Source of the DNA: Lucifuga dentata
Taxonomy: Eukaryota; Chordata; Actinopteri; Ophidiiformes; Bythitidae
Assembly (NCBI GenBank): GCA_014773175.1
Contig: VXCM01003274.1
Location: 62,001 to 126,000, forward strand
DNA length: 64,000 nucleotides
Reading direction: 5' to 3'
The notes beneath the pieces were generated by a model that searched no databases, had not been told where the DNA came from, and was given only the letters and a program-made list of their open reading frames with translations. Position 1 is the stretch's first letter, and each line of letters starts with the position of its first letter. Below are positions 1 through 10,058 of this stretch, piece by piece. Both the position numbers and the translations under genes were made by a program.

Positions 1-158
1 AATGTAACGGAGTAAAAGTATATTTATTCTTCATAAATATGCTCAAGTATGAGTTAAAAGTATCCTGCAATAAAACTACTCAGTAAAGCACAATTTTGTG
101 AAAAAAGTTACTTAAGTAAATGTAACGGAGTAAATGGAACGCATTACTACACACCTCT
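1..158 (-). mobile_element. hAT-type transposon end, truncated by the window edge
   Basis: Read on the minus strand this begins CAGAGGTGTGTAGTAATGCG and continues with alternating TTTACTTAAGTAAC-like motifs, the pattern of Tol2-like hAT ends common in fish. The phrase 'aatgtaacggagtaaa' occurs twice (start of window and about 118-135), as expected for subterminal repeats. The outer end is at 158. The body lies outside the window, so neither the target duplication nor a transposase can be seen. The family is a recognition from memory of the end sequence. Confidence 0.6.
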
Positions 159-710
159 GATTTTTGGAGTCCTATAAGGATTTAATGAGGATTTCAGCAA
201 CTTAAATATAAAACTGTTTCGTAAAAGACACACTAACTTAGACTGATCAGTGAAATGGGACGTGGTTTAGATGACGATATGACACATTACCTCTTGAAAC
301 CCCCAAAACTTTGTGAATACTCTAAACTAGCCTTTATAAATAAAGAATTTGTCAGTCAGTTTTCATGTATAATTTATGAGAAATATGAATGAATGTTTCT
401 GGAGCAGTGAGAATGTTTTTACAAGCTGCATAAAATTATTCTTGTTCAAAACAGATGTTTATTTAGTGCTGTCAGACCACAACAACTAGATAAATTCCGA
501 CCTTAACATGTTTAATAAAAGTGAAGATGGCAAGATTATTACTTTTTAAAGTAAGAGTTTTAAAGTATAGGAGCTTACTATGCCTAATATTCTGTAAAAA
601 ATATTATAAATGAAGGTGTCCTTGAAGGTGGCTGAAATCTATCCTGTTGCTTTTTTTTCACTGACAAAGGTGATGTCATTCTGTCTTCAAATCTTTTTCC
701 TCTGTTATAG

Positions 711-885
711 TCAAAGAAAGGGAAATCTGCCAGCATGCAGCGAGAGCTCAGCGTGGTCATGCCTAACGGTCAGAGCATCCTGGTCAAATGTGAGGTCAAA
801 TCCTGAGGAGGAGACGTCTTCGATATGATTGTTGCTCATTCCAACCTGGTGGAGCATTTCTACTTTGGCCTCGCTTACACTGACG
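711..885 (+). CDS. frmpd2: frmpd2 exon: start of FERM domain (F1 lobe), in-frame stop
   Basis: The acceptor is tctgttatag and the donor follows GACG (phase 1). It reads [20 protein letters not shown], then a TGA, then [20 protein letters not shown], the ubiquitin-like first FERM lobe of the PTPN13/FRMPD2 family. The TGA at 804-806 sits where an Arg codon CGA would fit; with the preceding C the ancestral triplet would be a CpG, so a C-to-T change is plausible. The flanking reading frame stays open and joins the next exon in phase. Confidence 0.78.
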
Positions 886-3800
886 GTAAAGAAGCAGAAG
901 GAGTTAAAAATGAATTTCAAGTTATTAACGATCAAGTTAAAAATCAAGTTATTAATTATTTTCTAAGAGAAGTGAAATTGGTTTGTTTAATGATCTGAAT
1001 TAACTACAGAAAACAACCATAAAAACACTAAATTTAGTGAGTATAAGGAAACACATCTTGACTTATCACTCTGTAAACTCATCATTTCTCTTTTCTGATC
1101 AGATAATGAGTTTTTCTTTGTGGACAATGACACCAAGATTTATAAAGTTGCTCCTGAAAGCTGGAAGAAAATGCCAACAACATCCTTTGTCCTTTTCTTC
1201 CGGGTCAAATTCTTCGTCAATGACATTTCTCTTCTTTTGTAAGTATTCTTTTTGCCATCGCTAAACGTTTTTGTGGCTCCTATAATGTTACGTAGGATCC
1301 TCTATGAGTGGTGTTGTCCTTCAGGCACAGACAGACCCGTCACCAGTATTACCTCCAGCTCAGGAAGGACCTGTTGGAGGACAGGCTGTCCTGCCACGAG
1401 GAGACAGCACTGTACCTTGGCGGTCTGGCCCTGCAGGCAGAGTATGGAGACTGCATGACTGAGGTACAACCAAAATTTCTGGCTTAAAACATCTCCTAGG
1501 GAAGCATTAGCACTGAAGCAGCACTATCTTCCTGTTTTGATGTTAAACTGTAAAAAAAAAAGAGGCCATGGCATTCTATTTATAAGTAAATTGGATTCTG
1601 TTATTAAAAGCAGTTGATGTTTTTCTTTAGGTTTGGGGGAGGAACTATTACCGTCCTAACCAGTATGTCTCCAAGAGCGTGATGGAGAAACGTGCCTTGC
1701 CTTATATTCAGGAGGAGCTACTCCGGCCTCATGCCAACAACACCCAGATGCTCACCGACGAGTCAGAACTCAGCTTCCTCAAGGTAGGAAAACAGTAAAA
1801 CCTGATATTAAAAGTAAATCTACAGAAAAAAAAAAAAAAAAANAAAAAAAAAAAAAAAAGTTAATTTACAGTGATTTTTTAATTGACTATGTGGAGTCAC
1901 ATCATTTGTTTAGCAGAATGACTTGATATTAGTAAAGGATAAGGATTCTAAAATAAAGACAAATTAATCCCAAGTCTTAAATTGGGGAAAATATGACAGT
2001 TTTATGGTACTTTTGATAATCTGCCTAAACCAGTTAAATTGGTTTCAACTTTTAACTATATTAAACGGAACATTTTATGACTTTTGTCATTTCCTCTCAT
2101 TTTTAAACTGTAATATTGAAGGATGTTGTGGTTCGTGCTATAGAAATGCATCCAGTAAGACAAACCCATAGGTCCTGATCTGCCCTGAAAGCTTCCTTTT
2201 GATTGGTCCTTCAATTATGCAACATGTTTATATCAACATATTTGATTTTTATGACACACCAAATACGAGGTTAGCAAGTCAAGTTTGACCAACACCCATG
2301 TTTTGTACCTGCCAGCTCAGGCCTGATGCCATTGGCCAATCAGAACAGAGTGGGCTTTATGGGAAGGGTAGAGTAAGACAACAACTTCAAAATAGACCCC
2401 TAAATTATAGTAAGAGCATAGAAATCTGTATAAAATGTCCCTTTTGAAGGTGAGACAACATGGCAATGTAGGAAAGACACAGATAGATCAGAAATTAAGG
2501 GAAAACCAACTTAAACTGTCTTAGTAAGGTTTTGGGCCACCATGAAAACAGCTTCAGCTCTCCTTAGCATAGAGTCTCTGAAACTTTAACACCATTCTTC
2601 AAAAGATCATTGCTAATTTTGGTGTTTTAATGGAGTATCCCCAATAAATACAGCATGAGGGCTCACTGCCTGGTTTAACAAATATGAAAATGGGGTAAAT
2701 CATATGCTATGCAATTACAATCAACTGATCTCAGCCCAGTTTGAACACTTATGGGAGATTTTGTCCCAATGTGTCAGACAGCAACGCTCTACCACCATCA
2801 TCAAGACATCCATCTGTATGTTAACTGCTACTAATATGATTAATGAAATTAACACATTAAACAGAGTCAACACTCTCTACTTCTCCCTTTAGGTGTGTCA
2901 GCACCTTTAGGTGTGCCGAAATACGGCGTGTTGTTCCACCGTGTGATGCGTGAGAAAAAGCCTTTAGGAGAGATTATTCTCGGGATTTGTGCCAAAGGTG
3001 TGATTGTCTACGAGATTAAAGATGGCTGCCGATCCACCAGCCAGACGTTCTACTGGAGGGAGACGGCAACCATCTCCTCAAACGTGAGTGGAATGTTTAA
3101 ATGAGTTATATTGTTGTGCTGGAACAATAAGACTATTAAACATGGACTACAGGGTTCAATCTCTGCTTTTATTGACATTTGTTCCTTTTAACCCATCAAA
3201 TCTTTTTCTTCATGTTCCCGCAGAGGCGTAAATTTGTAATAGAGTCGAGGCAGCAAGAAGAAATACACCTTCATCACAGAGAAATCGAAGATAGCCAAGT
3301 ACCTGTGTAACCTCTGCTCAGCCCAACACAAGTTCAACAATGAGATGAACTCTCGCAAGCTCAACCACAATCTGGTCTCAGGTCAGTTACTGCAGCAGAA
3401 CTCTTAGCAAACCCTTACCAGACCAGTGTTTTAGACATTAAACTTGTCTAATATGAGCTGCAATAAATGGTGGAAATGTTGTTTTGCTGCTTTTGCCTCT
3501 AGACGAAAACTTGCAGTACGCAGTGGTGTGTCACGCTCAGAGCAGCCGGCTCAAATGCTTCTCGTGTTCGGAGACGCTGCAGGACAACAGCGGCCTGACG
3601 GCGCCTCAGAACGACTCCATGATCAAGCTGTGCGATGACATTGCAGCCAGGATCGAGGCTCCCATCAAACAGCAGCACCAGAGCCTGAATGAGCAAAGGT
3701 ACTGCTTTGCATTCAATTCTGTCCTTTACGTGCTTGGTTTGGTGTCATCTAGCTTCTGATTCTGTTCTGAGTTGAAAGCTCATTGGCTGCCTGTAATTCT

Positions 3801-6800
3801 AAGATCGTGTCATTGGGTGTTTTTAGCCTCGGGAATGTTTTTCTGTGTGGTTTTATGTTTTCTCTCTAGTACCTGCTCCAGTAGCCAGCGCAGCAGTGTG
3901 GACATGCGTTCCCCGGCCTGCTCGCAGAGAAGCGGATCTGAAGCTCCTTCCACCTCTCCAGCTGCCAGAGGTAAAAACTACTCATACCAAACTCCTCCAC
4001 CTGATGGCCTAAATGTTTTCTCCATCACAAAGTCAGCGGGACCAACGTTAAGTTTCTTTACATTTACTTTTGGTTTATGCAACAAAACCAAATAGTTATT
4101 CCTACAATCCTTTCTTAAGGATATGGGCCTTGTCAAGCTACCATAAAGACAACTTTTAAAAAAAAATCTGAAATGCTAATGGTCATTTGAAAAACCTGGA
4201 ATTCTAGTCCAGTTTTGATGAAATACGGAATAATGATGGATCTTGTTCTTGCCTGATACCTGATCTACTACTTCACCATATGTCTCACAGAAACTCCACC
4301 TAGAGTAACATCATGTGAGAGAGAAGTTATATGCGTTTCTTTAAAGAAAGACCCAAAGCTCGGCCTGGGTAAGCTAATCACACTTTATTGAACACACACA
4401 CACAATAGCAAAGATGTTACAAAAATGAAGTTTTTAGTGTTCTGGATCTGTCTGCAAGAGGAATTGTTGGCTGCTGAAAGGATTGCTCTGGTTGACAAAC
4501 TCTTCTAGGATGTTCTGATGCTAATTCCTGCTACTAGGCAGACAGAATTCCCGCTGGTCATGGAACATTATTCATCGTAGTTTGCAGTTGCACAGAAAGT
4601 TGTGTATTCCATTAGACGGAAGATTTCAGATTTCAGCATGTATTGTTCTAGATTGTTCATCATTTTGAAGCTTTCTGATAGTAGTTAGAAGGAGGAAGGC
4701 TCAGCCTTGACTTGACACAGGTTTGTGGTTTGTGTCCACACAGGTATACTCATAGTGGGAGAAGACTCTGTGGGGCGCTACGACTTGGGCATCTTTGTCG
4801 CCTCCATTGTGCCTGGTGGACCTGCTGATAAGGACGGACGCGTCCGACCAGGTGAAGAATCACATGGACAGTTTTAGATACAACATGTACAGTGCAGATA
4901 ATTCCACTTTCTACTAACTTTGCTTATCAAATTGCTCATTAGCCACTGGAAGCTATTGATAGAAATATCAAAGATCAATCATTTGGAAAAAATAGTTTCC
5001 GCTAATAATAGTTACATGCAATGTTTAGGTCACAAGCTGCAATCATAACATATTGAATCAGTATATATGTGTGTGTGTGCGCGTGTGTACAACATAAATG
5101 CGAGACAATGCATCTATAGTAAGCATGAGGACAAAATTATGTATCTATTCCAAAACAGGCAGAATTCAGAAATGATTATCTGAATGAATTATTGAATTAT
5201 TATTCTCAGTTTCTCTAAAACCGTTGCAAACCTATTACTGAACACATGTATGGCCATAAATTTCAACAATTTCTTTTATTTCTGAATTTCCTTTTCCTCA
5301 GCTGTGGCTCATCTCCAGCTTTTCATGTAGGAGGAGTCTCTCTTTGAATCGCCTCTCCAGAAGTTTATTCCATTTTCTTTATTTGTGGGGGATTTTGTTG
5401 AGTTTCTTGTCATTGGGAGTATTTCTTTCTCCTTACAGTAATCAATGTATTTTGACTTGATCCCACATCTCCTTCTGTTTTAAGAAGACAAACAGAGAAT
5501 ATGTACTACAAAGATGGGGTGGGGGGGTNGTTGGGGAGGGTGTAACGGGAGGCCAACTGCTCTGATACTGGACACCATCTTACTTTGACCTTTGCCCTCA
5601 GGTGGTCGTCTGATCTCTCTGAACCACGTGAGCCTGGAGGGCGTCAGCTTCAGTGAGGCGACAGAGGTCATGCAGAGCAGCCCTGAAGAGGTCCAGCTCA
5701 TTATCTCCCAGCCAAAAGGTGCTCCGTGTGTGTGTGTGTTGATTCATTGGTGATTTCAGTTTATTGGTCACATAGAGCATTAACAAAGATTTGAAAACAA
5801 TTATATAAAGGTTTCTCCGAAATAAGACGGACATATGCAAAGTCAGGAAACCTGACCTCTATGACATCACAAGAGTTACTTCCTGCTGGTGCTGAAGATG
5901 GCATTTTTAAAAACTAAAGCTACTTCCCGAGGTCGGCAGAGTTGAATTTGTCCAAAATAAAGTTCTAGGAATGGCTATGGTGACTTTTGGTTCTTTAGTT
6001 TTGCACTGACAGGAAGTAACCCTTGTGATGTCATAAAATCGATGAAGTTCCCCTTTAATAAAGGAAAGTTCCACAGTCATAGATTTTTACTGGGCCCACA
6101 GTGAAAGATGTCATCTTCTCAGTTATTTTATTTATTTATTCATTTATTTCAAAGGGATCATGTACAATGTTAAACATAAATGTTGCCATTTGGTGTATAG
6201 TAGCAGAGTTAGCTTAGAGCTAATTTTCATCTGCCGCATCCCTTGGCAGGTCACATTTCACTTTTTTTTGGTCATATCGTTTTGTGTGTTCATTAGTGTA
6301 TTTGTGTAGCTACGTTTACATGCTTTTGCAGCAAGAATTGACTATGCACGATGCACATTTTACATTTTAGTTGCACACTAATAGCAATATCCTGTCTTTA
6401 AATTCCTACACTTTTTTATTCTAATGTATTTAGTATAGTATCAGTGTTCTTTTACCTATCTCTGAGTGGAAATGCATAATGCACATTTTACATTCAATTG
6501 CACATTAATAGCAATATCTTGCTTTAAGTTTTTTTTACTCTTTTCTGTTCTACTTTATTTAGTATAATATCAGTGTTCTGTCTTTTACCTAACTCAGTGT
6601 GTGTGCTTTTTGTAATTGCTGCTGCAACACTGAAATTTCCTCTTGGGGATTAGTAAAGTACTACTCTACTCTCTCTATTGTTTTGTTGTAATCCTCAGTC
6701 GCACTTAGTCCCAGCAGCAATCGTTCTGCCATGCTGAAGAATTTCAAGTCTCAGAACATGCTGTTGACAGACGGCCGATCAGCAGATGACAATCTGGATG

Positions 6801-9800
6801 AAATCGTCTCTGCAATAATGACACCAAAGACCTGCAACAGGCTGAGTGTCCCCCAAGATGTACGCATCCTCAATGCACAGGTAGAGTCATGGCAGGGACG
6901 GTCTGATGGATGGATATTTTGTTAAAATAGATAAAGTTTTGTTTGTTAAAACAGATAAAGTTTTTGAAAATAATGGTCCATGTTTATTTCTATTGTCACA
7001 GGACGGCTGCTCACTGTTGTCCTCTCTGAACTGCATGAGACCAGAAGGGTTCACGGTGGAGCTCGGAAAGATTGCAGGAAGTCTGGGCATCAGCATTTCT
7101 GTGCGTAATTCTTTAACACACACACACACTCGCATACTCATATACATGTGAAATGCCTCCTGTAAATAGCAAAGGAGGTATCATGTTATAGGAACACTGT
7201 CATGTTTGTGTTACGAAATTTGACACGAGCATCATGACATGTTGCCTCACCACTACTGTGCACACTGAGTGAAAATCCATTTTAGTTACTGTCTCTTTAA
7301 GGGCCCGCCTGAAAAGTATTCAGGGCAGTTCAGGACTCATGGGTTTATTTTACAGCATGCATTTCTTTTGTCGTGAACCACAACAATATTGTACATATTA
7401 GGACTTTAACACAAAGAATATTATAGGAAGACATGAAACATTTAATCCACAAATAGTTCTGGTATCAGCCTGCAGAAACCTCATATTAGGCATATTCCAG
7501 TTTCTTTTCATTTGATTTGTCGCTATGTCACGACACATTATGTGTGACTGCTGAGAAATGCTATGCCGTATTTTCAGGGCGGCGTTGGCACAAGCCTTCC
7601 AAATGGAGGAATCTACATCAAGAGCCTTGTTCCAGGAGGGGCTGCTGAGAGAGACGGACGAATACATACAGGTATTACAGCTCAATATTAAATCTTTAAA
7701 AAGCCAAGGCCATACAGGTGATCTTGTAGAGAACAAGCTTCCCATGCAAGAATGTCCATCTTATTTTCATTCAGGGGTCTATTTTTAAAGCTTTGCATGT
7801 TTTAATGAACACACTGATCCACTTCTAGTCTCCCTTGCTGCAGCATCGCTGTGCACACTGAGTGCTTTTACCCCATACCAAAGCAAAACGAAGCAGGTAA
7901 ATCATTTAATGTGTTTAATTGCATCACAGGTGATCGGCTGCTGGAGGTTGATGGAATCAGCTTTCAGGGTTTCACCTACCAGCAGGCCGTGGAGTGTCTG
8001 AGTAAAACCGAAGAGGTAAAGTCTGAAATGTTGTTTGACTGATGATGTAGAATGTGAAGGTGAGGAGAAAGATGCTTAATGACCTGTTTTCACTAACGAT
8101 CATGAACCTCCTCTCCTCTCCTCCTCCAGATGGTGTCTTTGGTCCTGGAGAGGGATTTGATGATGCAGTCCAGGGGTCCTGTCTCCTCTGTGTACCTCTC
8201 CCCGGGCAGCATCAGCTCGACTCCCAGCCAGCTGAGGAACAACAGCTGCCCGGCCATCATTACCATCTCCAACCAGCCCAGGGACTACAGCTTTGTGACC
8301 GATGGTAGGAAACGTCACCACAGGTTTAGGTGTAGTTTGTGTGAATGATAAAGACTGAAAACTTGATTTAATTAAAGGGTAAATCCACAACATATCACAT
8401 GGGACAGGAAGTGGTAGTTGCTGTTCTGTAAATATTTAAAAATACATCTCTAATGAATGGGTGTGGCCAAAAGTGCACATTTTTCTGTGTGTGTGAGAGA
8501 GAGAGAGTAGTAGAGTGTCTTTTTTTCCCAGCCTTGAAGATCCAATGTGGGCTTGCCCTTTGACCTCTTCAATTAAAACACGTGACCAAGTCAAAAACCC
8601 AAGTTAACCCCGGTAGACATCATAGAATCCACTGTTCTTATGTCTTTTAGTGTCTGTTCTGAAGCCTTTGCAATGCTTTAATGTGCAAGAACACACCAAT
8701 CCACTTCTACTCTCCCTTGTTGCGTCACTGCTGTGCACACTGAGTGAAAACAGGCAGGTTTGGTTACCCAAGCCTGCCCAATTCTGACTGGCTAGCTGTG
8801 TCAGGCCTGAGCTGGAAACACAGATGCTGGTAAAACACTCGTTCACTAGACTGGTGCTTTGAGGGTGTGTCTATCCAGGTGTGTTGGTGGGTAAATTAAC
8901 GTGCTACACTTTGACGTCAACGTGTTACAGAAGTAAAGAACCAATCAAAATAAGCATTGATGCCCACACAGCTTATTTATTTATTTATTTAAACTGCCTC
9001 AAAACCAAGGGTCACAGTCAGAAATATCCTGGGAAAGCTCTGGAATATGAAATCTTGTTTTCCTGGTTCGGTAACACTTTGGAAGTCATAGAATATTGCA
9101 ATATTTTCGAAGCTTGGAATTATGTCCAGACTTCAGAATGAGCGAAGGTTCTGTCACAAACCCCCACGCTGACTCCCTCACCAAGGAGGAACTTGCGTGA
9201 GCGACTTCCTCGCTTTAAACTGTTTTACACTTTAATTCTGGACCAGGCGGCAGAGCTAGCCTGACTGCTTCAAGGTGAACTTTTACACACTTCCACCTCG
9301 TCATCCCTGATCTTCCTTACCTCACATCATCCCCACCTTTGACCCTGACACTGGCCTTCTTTTTCTTATCCCCCTGCTGTAATTAACTTTCAACCTGTCT
9401 TTCCTTCTATATCATCTTCCTCCTCCTCTCTCCTTTCCTTTGCTTTTTCCTTTTTTTTCTTTTTAAGGCCTGTATGTCTGAAGCTCAGAAAGACAAAACT
9501 TACTATACTGAAAATTACTTGTTGGAGTTTATAAAACACCTTTTCTTCACCTCTCTCTCTGTTCCATTTCTCCTGATTGCCTTCACCTCATCATCACCCT
9601 AACAAATCTCTCACCAAATCCTCAGATAACACCCTGGAGGTGACTGACGAAGGGCGCCAATGGTCTGGGCTTCAGCTTCCTCATGTGTGAGCTGGACCCC
9701 CCAACCCAGGACTTTGGCAGTTTGGTTTGGGTAAAGCAGCTGTTTCCCGGTNGAGCTGGACCCCCCAACCCAGGACTTTGGCAGTTTGGTTTGGGTAAAG

Positions 9801-9996
9801 CAGCTGTTTCCCGGTCAGCCGGCCCAACAGAGCGGCAGGATCCAAGAGGGTGATGTCATCCTGGCCATCAACGGCCAGTCAATCAAAGAGCTCTCCTATC
9901 CGGTATCTGCAGATTTTAAACTCCTGTGTATGCTATTCGATTCCTACATTTTTTAAATTAATCAGTGGTGTTTTTTTTTTTTTTTAAATGTTNNNN

Positions 9997-10058
<62 letters not shown>

